From the NCBI GenBank assembly GCA_023374025.1, contig SIJG01000044.1:929049-993048 (forward strand): a DNA stretch of 64,000 nt, in the 5' to 3' direction. Source of the DNA: Heterodera schachtii. Lineage: Eukaryota > Nematoda > Chromadorea > Rhabditida > Heteroderidae. Made by a program: the position numbers and the translations under genes. Under the pieces are notes generated by a model. The model was given only the letters and a program-made list of their open reading frames with translations. It did not search any database and was not told the origin of the DNA. Shown here in pieces: positions 11,601-20,669 of this stretch; position 1 is the stretch's first letter, and each line of letters opens with the position of its first letter.

Positions 11601-14600
11601 GTTTACCGTTCGGCGTAAAATCGGCGCCTAGCATTTTTCAGTCTATTATGGAGAAAATGCTCGCAGGCTTGAATTTTGCCACGGCTTATTTGGACGATAT
11701 TATCGTGGCAAGCCGATCATTTACTGATCACATTCAGCATTTGAAAGATGTGTTCAGCCGGCTGCAGTCCTACGGATTTCGTGTAAAGATGACGAAGTGC
11801 TCATTTTTCCAGGAGGAAATTAAGTACCTCGGATTCGTCATCGACAAAAATGGACGCAGGCCGGACCAGTCAAAGATTAAGGCAATTACGGAAATGCCGG
11901 CACCAACGAATCTTTCTACATTGCGTTCCTTTCTGGGAATGGTGAACCATTACCAGCAATTTGTGCAAAACATGCGGTTCGTCAGAAAACCGCTGGACGA
12001 CCTGCTGAAGAAGGACGCAGAATGGAATTGGGCCGAAAATTGCCGAAAAGCATTTGATAAATTGAAGGAGATTTTGACTTCTAATTTGTTGCTCACTCAT
12101 TATGATCCGAATTTGGAGATCATCGTTTCGGCCGATGCATCTGAACATGGGATCGGAGCAGTCATTGCACATCGTTTCCCAGACGGAACGATAAAGGCCA
12201 TTGCACATGCATCCAAATCCCTCAATGCTGCGGAAAAGAATTATGCCCAGATTGAGAAGGAAGGATTGGCATTAATTTTTGCCGTGCAAAAATTTCATAA
12301 AATGATTTATGGCCGTAAATTTATCCTTCAAACGGACCATAAACCACTCCTGGCCATTTTTGGAAACAAAAAGGGGATCAGGCAGTGCATCGCCAATCGA
12401 TTGATTCGTTGGTCGCTGATTCTATTGGCCTACGATTTTGAAATCGAATATTTGAACACCAAAGATTTTGGCCACGCGGATGCCCTTTCAAGATTGATCG
12501 CGAAAGGATCCGACGACGAAGATGAGCGAGTGATCGCTTCCGTCACAGAAGAGTCGGAAATGGAAGATCTTCTGAAATTGGCCACCAAAAATTTGCCGAT
12601 AAAATTTCATGATTTGGTTTTGGCCACCAAAAACGACGCTTTGTTGAAAAAGGTCGTTCAATTCGTCCAAAAAGTTTGGCCAAACGACAAAGATTTGAGC
12701 AAAGAAGAGGAAATTGTCCGATTGTTTCACCGTCGGATGGCTGATTTGTCAATCCTCAAGGATTGCTTGATGTATGGCGAAAGAGTGGTGATACCGAAGA
12801 TTTTTCAGAGCAAAATTCTTCACCTCTTTCACAAAGGCCATCCAGGAATGAAGAGAATGAAGCAATTAGCACGTCAGTATGTATTTTGGCCAAAGATGGA
12901 CCAAAACATCGAAGAATTTGTGCAAAATTGTGAGCCGTGCCAGGCTGCTGCAAAGGCGCCCGTCAAAGTGAACCTTCATTCGTGGCCGAAGTCATCCGAG
13001 CCCTGGCAAAGAATACACATCGACTACGCCGGGCCATTTTATGGGAAAATGTTCCTAATTGTGGTGGATTCGTTCTCAAAGTACCCTGAGGTATTTGAGA
13101 TGACAGCATCTTCGGCCACCGCAACAATTGACAAATTGCGTTATTTGTTCACGCGCCACGGCATTCCTGAAACGATTGTTTCAGACAATGGAACTCAATT
13201 TTCGAGTTCGGAATTTGCCAAATTCACAGCAGCGAATGGCATCGCCCATCTCTTTTCTGCGCCCTATAATCCGATGTCGAACGGGCAGGCAGAAAGATTT
13301 GTGGACACATTTAAGCGGGCTTTCCGAAAATTGAAAGGGGAAGGAATGCCAAATCAGGAGATCATGGAAACATTTCTGATCACCTACAGAACGACTCCGA
13401 ACGATTCGCTTCCAAATTCGGTGTCCCCAGCTGAAATGCTGCTTGGACGAAAGCCCAGGACAACGCTTGATTTGTTGAAACCGCCGCCATTTCGACCATT
13501 GATTAGGGATTTGGCGATGGAAGAGAAATTCAACAAAAGATTTGGCACCAAATCTCGGAAATTTGGAATTGGTGATAAGATCTTTGCGAGGCATCGATCT
13601 TCTGAAAATTGGAGACCCGGAGTCATCAAGGGATGCTCTGGCGTCATTTTTGAGGTTCAATTTCCGGACGGATCAAAGTCGCGATTCCATGCGAATCAGC
13701 TGAGGAACCGACAAAATTCGAACAATGGCGATGAAGCATTGGCGATCTTGAATGATGCCTTTGCATTGCCATTGCCACCTGCACAGGCAAATGAGGTGCC
13801 AGCAGCAGTCCCGCCTGAAGATGACCACGAAGGCGAAGGAAACGGCAACCAAGGCATTGTGCCGCCGCCGCTGATCGAGGACCAAGTTCAGCGCCGGTAC
13901 CCGTCTCGTCAACGCCGCGCGCCCAACCGTTACTCGCCCCGTTGATCACCGGACGAGCCAAAAGGGGGAGGTGTTCGGGTGGGACCCGAGAGACATTTAT
14001 TTAATTTGATTTATTTTATTTATTATTTATTTCATTTCCATTTATTTGTTGTGTCTGACCATTCACAGTCAGACACATTCACTCATTTCATTTGTTGTTA
14101 TTTGTGGTGTCTGACCTTTCACAGTCAGACACATTCCTTATTGATTGTATTGTGACCATTTGCCCTCCCCTCATTTGTTTCAGTCAGTTCCATTTTTTGT
14201 GTTCACATTTCCAATTGCTCTCCTCCGCCGTCCTCCGACTATTTTATTTGTTATTTGATTTGTCTTCAATAAATTTGTTTATTTGTTCGATCACTTCGAC
14301 ATTTCGGGGACCGAACACTGAGATTAATTTTAAAAAACGGATAGCTTTCTTCAAAGCTTTTGAGAGCAGAAAACAAGTAAGCCACATGTAAAATTAAACC
14401 AACACCACTTATAATTACTAAGGTTGGAACGAATGGTTGGTTCGGTTGCGATAAAAAAATCAAAAATCCAAAAATTTTCGGTCAGTTTTACGATAAATAT
14501 TCAAATAGAAAAGACGAAAAAATGTCCGCGCCGAACTCTCTAATAATTAGTTATCATCTTTTTATTACCGGTGCAAATTGCGCTCCAATTCCGTGCGATC

Positions 14601-15874
14601 CTTATGGTATGTGTGTAACTCCTCAATAATTAAAAAGAATTTAATAATTTAGAATTTTACAGTTTAAAAACACCGTTTTTGCTTCGTCGATGGAACCATA
14701 ATTGGCGGCCACCTTACTATCAATCGTTTCCTGGAAAAAAGAAGTCTTATATATCATAAATAGGGATGATATTTATAGTTGCTAAAAAGTGCCAAAATAG
14801 TTAGTTTTTAGTTTCGAAAAAACACCCAAAATAGTTGCTAAAAATAGATAAATAGTTGCTAAAAAGTTCCGAATTTAGGGGTGTAAAATCGAAAATTTTC
14901 TTCAAAAAGCAAAAATATTTTGCCAAATCATTAAGGATATACATAATTTTAAAAATTAAGAATTATCGTAATAAAATAAACATATATTTTGGAGGTGAAT
15001 ATTTGAAAAATTTTCATTTCTCAGGGGTGTGTTTTTGAAAAAATTTTCGGGTCGATCTTTGGGGTGTATTTTTTGAAAAATTTTTTGAGTCGATTAAAAG
15101 GGGTCTATTTTTCCTTTTTATTGCATTTTTGTTAACAAATTTTGGGCAAAACGCCAAAATAGTTGAAAATAGTTTATTCAAAAATTTTTAAATTTTTGGA
15201 AAGTTGACCGAGAAATAGTTTTTTATTTTCACTTTATTTTTTGGGGTTTTAAATAATTATAAGATAATATTTATGATAAATTATGAAATTGGCACAAAAC
15301 TTTCTTACCAATACTTCCATGGTGGGCACGTCATCTTTTATCTGTTTGTCAAGCTTCAAACTGCGGACTTTTGACAGCAAATGCATATGGTCCTTCCCCG
15401 CATCAACTATATTTTTTATTATTTTATTTTTTGTTTAAAATTACAGTACTTTTTTCTTCACTTACCGTACAGTGGTCGTGCTTTGTCTATTAATTGCTGA
15501 ATAAATTTGCTTTCCAATGGATTTTGTTCATTGTCAATCATTTGGGCAATTTCATTCACTTCCAGTACAAAAGCAGGAATTTTTTCTTCCAAGATTTTGT
15601 TCAACTGTTGGTCCATTTGCATTTGCAATTTTTCAATCAAAAAAATTAAATTTCATTTCAATTAAAATATATTTTTAAAATTCACCTCTTTTTTTAGCAA
15701 TTCTTTTTTGCTATTCACCAATTTTTTGTCGTCTTTTCCCAGTTTTGGTTCGTCCCCTTTTTGCTCTGCTTTTTCCAGTGGAGAAGAAGTTTCTTTTTTG
15801 GTGGCACCAATTGTCTTTTCAAAAAATGTTGAAAAAATAAATAAAACACAAAACAATTTTGAGAGATTTGGCAT
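8700..15874 (-). CDS. Secreted helical protein gene, copy B, with LTR element in last intron
   Basis: I assemble six exons by splice sites and phase: 15686-15874, 15466-15604, 15309-15406, 14674-14730, about 14569-14621 and 8700-8889. The product is about 241 aa. It begins with a signal peptide (LSKLFCVLFIFSTFFEKTIGA) and continues as a Lys/Glu-rich, strongly helical protein with no cysteine-rich domain. Exon phases agree throughout. The exon 2 acceptor (ccaacag) is weak, and a start further upstream in that exon is possible. The last intron, about 0.5-0.8 kb in the other copies, holds a complete retrotransposon in antisense orientation. If that intron is not spliced, a stop right after the exon 5 donor gives a 179-aa form. 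The family is not recognised; secretion suggests an effector or body-fluid protein. Confidence 0.6.
9133..9478 (+). repeat. 5' LTR
   Basis: The 346-bp LTR begins TGTTCGGG and ends CCGAACA. I see no difference from the 3' LTR. It contains two hairpins with identical 9-bp stems (gtgtctgac/gtcagacac at 9212-9237 and 9268-9293) and an aataaa near 9429. Confidence 0.95.
9480..9500 (+). promoter_or_regulatory. Primer-binding site
   Basis: The sequence tggcgacgccctacaa starts two or three bases after the 5' LTR. It opens with TGG, the complement of a tRNA CCA end, as in other Metaviridae. I did not identify the matching tRNA. Confidence 0.6.
9618..9752 (+). repeat. Triple ccgccagg-n-gcgg hairpin in retrotransposon leader
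   Basis: Three copies of ccgccaggngcgg occur at 9618-9630, 9684-9696 and 9740-9752, each with a CCGC/GCGG stem. They lie between the primer-binding site and the gag start at 9767. Their position suits a packaging, dimerisation or translation-control element; that role is inference. Confidence 0.6.
9767..13945 (+). CDS. Gag-Pol polyprotein of Ty3/gypsy retrotransposon
   Basis: A single 1392-aa frame encodes all retrotransposon enzymes without a frameshift. Gag occupies about residues 1-260, with a Gln-rich start. Two CCHC zinc knuckles follow (CWRCGATDHWGSEC near 265 and CRKCKFTGHIGVQC near 285). The aspartic protease has FALDTGSDVN near 348. Reverse transcriptase has TAYLDDIIVAS near 640. 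RNase H starts at VSADASEHGIG near 787. The integrase has the H-H-C-C zinc finger (HKGHPGMKRMKQ to NCEPCQ, about 1022-1062) and a DDE core (IDYAG, SDNGTQFSS, NGQAERF). A Pro/Glu-rich tail ends the protein. The order protease, RT, RNase H, integrase fixes it as Ty3/gypsy. The ATG at 9767 follows the leader hairpins. It appears intact and possibly active. Confidence 0.96.
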   Translation: MANQNATIQQLMDTLAQQQQLVQQLLTHQTQNLAGQATAPTTIPALPDIMAFEQNDDKSRVSEWISRFKFALDCAAPNAADGIKVKALMNKLSEAAFSEYSRSVLPSAVTDFNFDATVQRMEKLFARPQSVFIDRYECLKAVRSEGEDFRSFINRHRKLLADFKFSELNKEQFNCLMLLTALKSHSDSALRQRILAKLSADGTNISYDGVVEDLINFQATIVEAKAIEAPTNWRNVNALNRLPKQNSPKMQIAKVPEKRQANKNCWRCGATDHWGSECRFIEAKCRKCKFTGHIGVQCDSVQQWRLKNKGKSFGSKRIGHLQIGMVNPKNDADSLRTKIWFNQKPIAFALDTGSDVNVIDEDSHLEAGSPPIKKCSEIGRAFDGTPIRFIGKGFGTFEFGGILIENETFYVAKRGSLNLLSRQTMDKFGFLDGIKQRISEHVINSCRATDQIGKHISELRKEFPSVFEDALGHCIKEKAHLELKEGVAPIYRKARPVPHHSKDVIERELDRLEGLGIIRKVEHLDWAAPILVVKKADGSARLCIDYSTGLNDALIDYQHPLPIPEDIFATLNGGQFFSQIDLKDAYFQVELDEDSKKLCGLSTHKGNFAMERLPFGVKSAPSIFQSIMEKMLAGLNFATAYLDDIIVASRSFTDHIQHLKDVFSRLQSYGFRVKMTKCSFFQEEIKYLGFVIDKNGRRPDQSKIKAITEMPAPTNLSTLRSFLGMVNHYQQFVQNMRFVRKPLDDLLKKDAEWNWAENCRKAFDKLKEILTSNLLLTHYDPNLEIIVSADASEHGIGAVIAHRFPDGTIKAIAHASKSLNAAEKNYAQIEKEGLALIFAVQKFHKMIYGRKFILQTDHKPLLAIFGNKKGIRQCIANRLIRWSLILLAYDFEIEYLNTKDFGHADALSRLIAKGSDDEDERVIASVTEESEMEDLLKLATKNLPIKFHDLVLATKNDALLKKVVQFVQKVWPNDKDLSKEEEIVRLFHRRMADLSILKDCLMYGERVVIPKIFQSKILHLFHKGHPGMKRMKQLARQYVFWPKMDQNIEEFVQNCEPCQAAAKAPVKVNLHSWPKSSEPWQRIHIDYAGPFYGKMFLIVVDSFSKYPEVFEMTASSATATIDKLRYLFTRHGIPETIVSDNGTQFSSSEFAKFTAANGIAHLFSAPYNPMSNGQAERFVDTFKRAFRKLKGEGMPNQEIMETFLITYRTTPNDSLPNSVSPAEMLLGRKPRTTLDLLKPPPFRPLIRDLAMEEKFNKRFGTKSRKFGIGDKIFARHRSSENWRPGVIKGCSGVIFEVQFPDGSKSRFHANQLRNRQNSNNGDEALAILNDAFALPLPPAQANEVPAAVPPEDDHEGEGNGNQGIVPPPLIEDQVQRRYPSRQRRAPNRYSPR
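13960..13971 (+). promoter_or_regulatory. Polypurine tract
   Basis: The 12-bp purine run aaaagggggagg directly abuts the 3' LTR and would prime plus-strand DNA synthesis. Confidence 0.9.
13972..14317 (+). repeat. 3' LTR
   Basis: It is 346 bp, the same length as the 5' LTR and apparently identical by eye, including both hairpins. Confidence 0.95.
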
Positions 15875-15899
15875 TTTATTTTTTTCTAAATTATTTTTA

Positions 15900-16880
15900 A
15901 TATTTTAGTAGCGAACAACTCCAAAATGTCGCAAATTGCGAAAATATAAAATTGATGGATGAAATGAAGAGCAAAAACTGCCAGACTTAGCTTTATTTGT
16001 TAACAAAACAAATTAATTAAATCAATAAATCCTTCCATGGTAGTCAAATTTTTTGATTTTAGGTATATAAATGCTTTTTTTTTGCCTCCTTTCTTTATGG
16101 CATATGATTAAAAAGGAAAAAAATGTAAATCCCTACAATTAGCCCTAGCAATTAGTTAGAATTTTTGAAAAAAAAAAATAATAAATTACAATTCACACTG
16201 ATTTGCCTTTTAAACATCTTAAAAAATCAATGGTTAACTCTTTATTTCATTGATTAACATAATTAAAATCAATAATTCACTTTTTGTATAAAAAATTATG
16301 CAAAGATTAAGAAAAAACCAATGCTTAATTGTCTTAATTCTTTTGTATAAATATCTTTCTCTGACTCTCTCTTTCTTTCACACGTGCTCTATACTTGTAT
16401 CTCAATCTATTCAAATCAATGATTTACTTTTTGTATAATTTATGTATAATATTAATTAAAAAAATGCAATTTATACATAACTAAATCAATTGTTTATATT
16501 CTTCACATAATTTTTTCTCTAACTCTCTCTTTCGCGCACTCTCTCCCGCTCTCTCTCTCTCTCTCACTCTAATAAATCAATAATTTACTTTTTGTATATA
16601 TATTTTTATGTTTAACATTAATAAAATAAAAATTCAATGCATAACTAAATTACCTAATTGTTTATTCTTTACTCGTTGATAATTTCGCAAGTTTTTGCGT
16701 TCCGCGATTTAAAACTCCCATAAGCTTATTTATTATGCTTTTCAGTGTTATAATCTCTCTCTCTCTCTCTCTCTCGTTTAATTATGTAATTAACACATAC
16801 ATTTCTTGTCTGAAAAAATATGAATTTGTGGTCGCGTCTCATTAAATACATAAATTAGCATTTAACAGTTAAATGAATGA
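15900..16880. other. Non-coding spacer upstream of secreted-gene copy B
   Basis: AT-rich DNA shared with 5230-6400 and 22810-23560, including (CT)n tracts near 16360, 16520-16565 and 16755-16775. It must hold the promoter of copy B. I see no separate gene and no clear TATA or trans-splice leader motif. Confidence 0.5.
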
Positions 16881-16894
16881 AAATTTATGAAATA

Positions 16895-17833
16895 AAATTA
16901 GGCATTGGTTTTTCTCCAAAATTGGTGTCCGAACTAATTTGTAAGTTGATTGGCGAATTCATGAACAATTTGCCGTAATTCGGGTCAGAAGACAACAATC
17001 AAAATTGATCACGATTCGCGTTGAAAAAGGCGCGCAACACATTAACACTCAAATTGAAAAAGAAATCCTAAAAGGGGAAAAAGTTCAATTAGCCTTAAAT
17101 TTCTCTGGACACCAAAAAACAAGGGCGTAGGCAGGGGGGGGGGGCTGAGGGGGCTAAATCCTCCCCCCGAAACCAATAAAAATTTTTTGAAAATTTAAGC
17201 AATTTTCTTAATAAATTGCATTAAAATTCTCAAAAAAAATTTTTCCCAGCAGCGCCTAACGGCAGCAAAACGGCTAAAAATTTTGCAAAATACGCCTCCT
17301 AATGCGGAACAAAAATATACCCTTAAAATCAAAAAAACTCCCCTAAAATCGAATTTTTGACTTCATCCCCCCCAAAGCCAAGAGTCTGGACATGCCCTTG
17401 CCCAAAAACGCGGATTTTTTTCTCTTTTTGAAACTTGACACCTTACAAGAATCAAGGTGATAGCGTATGGCCAGAAGAAAACGGTCGATCGGCGGGATTT
17501 CAACGCAATTGATCAGATGATTAGCACAGCGCGTCTTCACACAGTCCACTTGGAAATAGTCGGCCAATATGAGCAACGGAAGAACATTTTTAGCTAAATT
17601 TTAAAATTAATTTCATCTAATTATTAATTAATTGCATTTTACGATTTGGCAAAATCGGGAACAGAAGAGCATTGGTCGTAATTGACACCAAAAAATCCAT
17701 GAACTGCTCCATGTCGATGCCCAATTCGTTCAAAATGAGCGATCGCTGCTGCTTCTCCTTCATTTCCACGCTGAGCATTTGACGTACCATCGGCGATTGG
17801 CACATAAGCCAAGCAGCGGACACAGCGATCTGA
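16895..17833 (-). pseudogene. BTB/POZ-BACK gene copy 3, 5'-truncated by hAT sequence
   Basis: Exons remaining are the last one (about 16900-17070), the BACK-side exon (about 17445-17595, LILADYFQVDCVKTRCANHL) and the central BTB exon (about 17650-17833, SAAWLMCQSPMVRQMLSVEM). All short exons upstream are gone: at 17836 the sequence changes to the hAT transposase copy. With 23583-26812 this is the only copy that keeps the central exon. Without a 5' end it is a pseudogene unless it has captured another start. Confidence 0.7.
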
Positions 17834-17835
17834 TT

Positions 17836-18645
17836 TTATGCTTGTAAAACCTAATTTTTTGTAAGGTTCTGACACACCTTCACAAAACAACTTTCAAAGC
17901 GAGACGAATCCATTTCTTCGGTTCTTCCAATTTACAAATGTTTGCTTACACATTTGACGGAAAAGGATTCTGATCCTGCATACATTAAATCAACCAAAAA
18001 AGTCATATCAAATGGACTGAAATCAAGGATGGAAAAATATGAAAACAAGAGGTTTAAACATCTTATTTCTCACAAAATCTGTTTTTATTAAGGTTTTTGA
18101 CAATTGCCACACTCATTGACCCGCGTTATAAAAATCATCAACATTTTTTTGGGTTCGAAGAAAGAATCGAAAATAAAGTTACTTTGCAAACAGAATTGGA
18201 ACTTTTTGTTGACCCGGGCCGCCGCTTTTCCGATTCAGAACCATTCACAAATAACGAGCAAACAGTATCGGATAACCCTTTGTCCAATTTTCTTTTTACG
18301 GAATCAAACGAGTTTTTGTGTGCAGGAAATTCTCAAAATGAAGTTTTGAGTTCTGCGGTCATGAAAGAAATTGATGCCTTTTTCAATGTAATTGAAAAAA
18401 ACTTGTTTCAATATCAATTATTATGATTTAGAGCCCAACAATTTCAAACAATGCCGACCCATTGGATTTTTGGCGTATTGATACTTCTTACACATACATC
18501 AAGCAATTGTGCCAAAATTTTTGTGCTCCCCTCCGAGTACCGTTGAATCAGAGAGGATTTTTAGTCAACTTTCACAAATATATAGCGCAAAAAGAACAAG
18601 TCTTTAGGCCGATCATGCAATGCAGCAGCTTTTTTTGCACTTTAA
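17836..18645 (+). pseudogene. hAT transposase fragment, copy 2
   Basis: It matches 527-1345 with a few substitutions. It has the same ATLIDPRYKNHQHFF block (18097-18426) and C-terminal dimerisation piece (18462-18650) with the same reading-frame change. The left edge is abrupt at the BTB central exon. The copy was moved as part of a larger block, because the GTCTCGG repeat and BTB exons follow in the same order as at 1425-1860. Confidence 0.75.
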
Positions 18646-18879
18646 TTTTAATTCATAATTTTTCTATTTGAAAAATGCAATTATTTTAATTGATTTTTAA
18701 GTGAACAAGAAATTTTTTTGAAAAAGTAAAAGTCTCGGGTTTTTGGGTCTCGGTCTCGGTACCGAGTCTCAGGGTCAAGTCTCGGAATCGGTCTCGAGTC
18801 TCGGGGTCAAGTCTCGGTCCCGAGTCTCGGGAAATTTTTGGTCTCGAACAGCACTACTGGATATGCCCTTGCCCAAAAA

Positions 18880-19720
18880 CGCGGATTTTTTCTCTGGTTG
18901 AAACTTGACACCTTACAAGAATCAAGGTGATAGCGTATGGCCAGAAGAAAACGGTCTATCAGCGGTATTTCAACGCAATTGATCAAATGATTAGCACAGC
19001 GCGTCTTCACCCATTCCACTTGGAAATAGTCGGCCAATATGAGCAACGGAAGAACATTTTTAGCTAAATTCCCTATTAATGACTAATGCTAATTGTCTCT
19101 GCACCTTTTTGTTACCAATGTGCGCGGTCAAATCGTCGGCCGGCGAACTCAGCGGAGGGCATGTGCTGGAGAAAAATTAAATAAAAAATACAAGAAGAAC
19201 GACAACAATGCAATGCAGCGTCCATTCCATCAACTTCAGCATCTGCCTCCGCATCATCATCCGCCGCCAATGCTTCGGACACCGTTCACCAACTTGCGAC
19301 ACAACTGCGCAATTCCAACCCTGAATTGGCAATGCTTCTCTTTGGCATCGCGTCCGGATTGGCAGAAATCGCCTACTATTGCAAAACTGAAAATTGGTGC
19401 AAACGATGATGAGCCACAGAACGACTTGTCGCTGCCCCCGGAGTGTCAAGACCAAAATAATCGCTCGTGAAATTATTAATTTGACATTTGTTAATTTTAT
19501 ACAATCGCATTTAATCCTTTGTCTAAAGAATAATTTTATTAATCATTGTTCTTTCTGTCCTTTGTCATTTTCCGTTTTTATAATTTAATCTTTTTTCCTT
19601 CTAAATTCTGTGATCATTTTCGCCTATAAATTGTAGTCACTTTGTCAGGCATATCCGGCAAAGTTGCATTGCCAATGTCTTTAACTATCAAGCGACAAGA
19701 GTTGTATGCAAATGAAAAAT
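18880..19720 (-). pseudogene. BTB/POZ-BACK gene copy 4, decayed
   Basis: The BACK-side exon (about 18915-19065) is in frame and reads ADYFQVEWVKTRCANHL and PLIDRFLLAIRYHLDS. The short exon lies near 19110-19160. The central BTB exon is absent. The N-terminal exon is cut to about 80 bp (19640-19720), as in copy 2. Loss of the central exon would join the neighbours out of phase. Confidence 0.65.
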
Positions 19721-19948
19721 CCCTAAATAAAATATTATTTTTTTATTTTTTGAATAAATGAGGCAGAATTCGCGACTTTTGAAGAATTTGGCAATAAAAA
19801 AATTGGTTGGAAATTTTGTTCCTTTTCACAAAAAAACTTTATAATTAAAAAATGGCAAAATATGTGTCAATAAAAAATATGAGTATCATAGCTTGTCGAT
19901 AGGAAACCCATGAGTATACAAAAATAAAATTCAAAATATTTTAATTCC

Positions 19949-20018
19949 CGTGGAGGGATTGAACCATGGAAAGGAAGTAGAAAACCAAGCAGATTAGCCA
20001 TTAGGCCATTTTCACAGT
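19949..20018 (-). repeat. tRNA-like Pol III promoter element, copy 3
   Basis: Third copy of the A-box/B-box element at 2911-2978, nearly identical to the one at 7979-8048. Confidence 0.45.
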
Positions 20019-20669
20019 TAGAATAGTCATTTTATGAAATATATTATTATTTTTTTTTAAATTTTTTCTTTCACTCCGTTTTTCTTCATTAATTTTCAAT
20101 CAAACCCCATTCTTACCAGTGCATTTTTGGTACCCGGACCTACCGGGTCGGGTACGTGTATTGGATTTTCAAAAAACCGGGCCCGTGTATAAAAAAGCCT
20201 GGTATCCGGATCGGGTACCCGGGCCCACCTACGCTAGTAAAAACCACAAATTAACCAAATATTTGGTCATTTTTTGACAAAATCTGTTAACAAATCTTAC
20301 TCAAAATTTCAAATTAAATAATTTACAAATTTCAAAAACCTTAATTCCACTTCATTAACTTATTTTAAATAAATAATAAAATTTTAATAAGAACAATTTG
20401 GTTTTTTTTCTTTAATTGCGCTTAACACCAAATGATTTTGTTAACAATCAAGTAAAAATTCGGAAATTCTAAAAATTTGCCGAATTTTCTTCAAAACACC
20501 TGAAATTTCTAATTTCTAAACACATCAATAAACAATTTATCTCAACAATAGTGGAAAAAATTTAGAAAAACAATTCCGAGTGCTCAAAACAAATTTTCCC
20601 ATAGAAATAAATCAAAAAAATGTCCAATCCATCCAATTCAAAACTAATTAGTAGACTAATGAGTTTTAA

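Larger units (their letters stand above)
9128..14322 (+). mobile_element. Ty3/gypsy LTR retrotransposon, complete, with target duplication
   Basis: The element runs from 9133 to 14317, flanked on both sides by the 5-bp duplication ctgag (9128-9132 and 14318-14322). It has LTRs of 346 bp, a primer-binding region, one gag-pol frame and a polypurine tract. No env is present. The uninterrupted frame and matching LTRs point to a recent insertion. The host site is the last intron of the secreted gene on the opposite strand; the empty site can be read in copies A (near 3745) and C (near 21335). Confidence 0.95.
6890..17390. repeat. Tandem segmental duplication, unit 2 with retrotransposon
   Basis: This unit has the same gene order as unit 1 (BTB piece, then the secreted helical gene) and is lengthened by the LTR retrotransposon at 9133-14317. 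Its 7140-9120 part is nearly identical to 19100-21050. In contrast, 17836-19130 matches 534-1830. Unit 3 is therefore a mosaic of units 1 and 2, as expected from unequal crossing-over or gene conversion. Confidence 0.8.
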
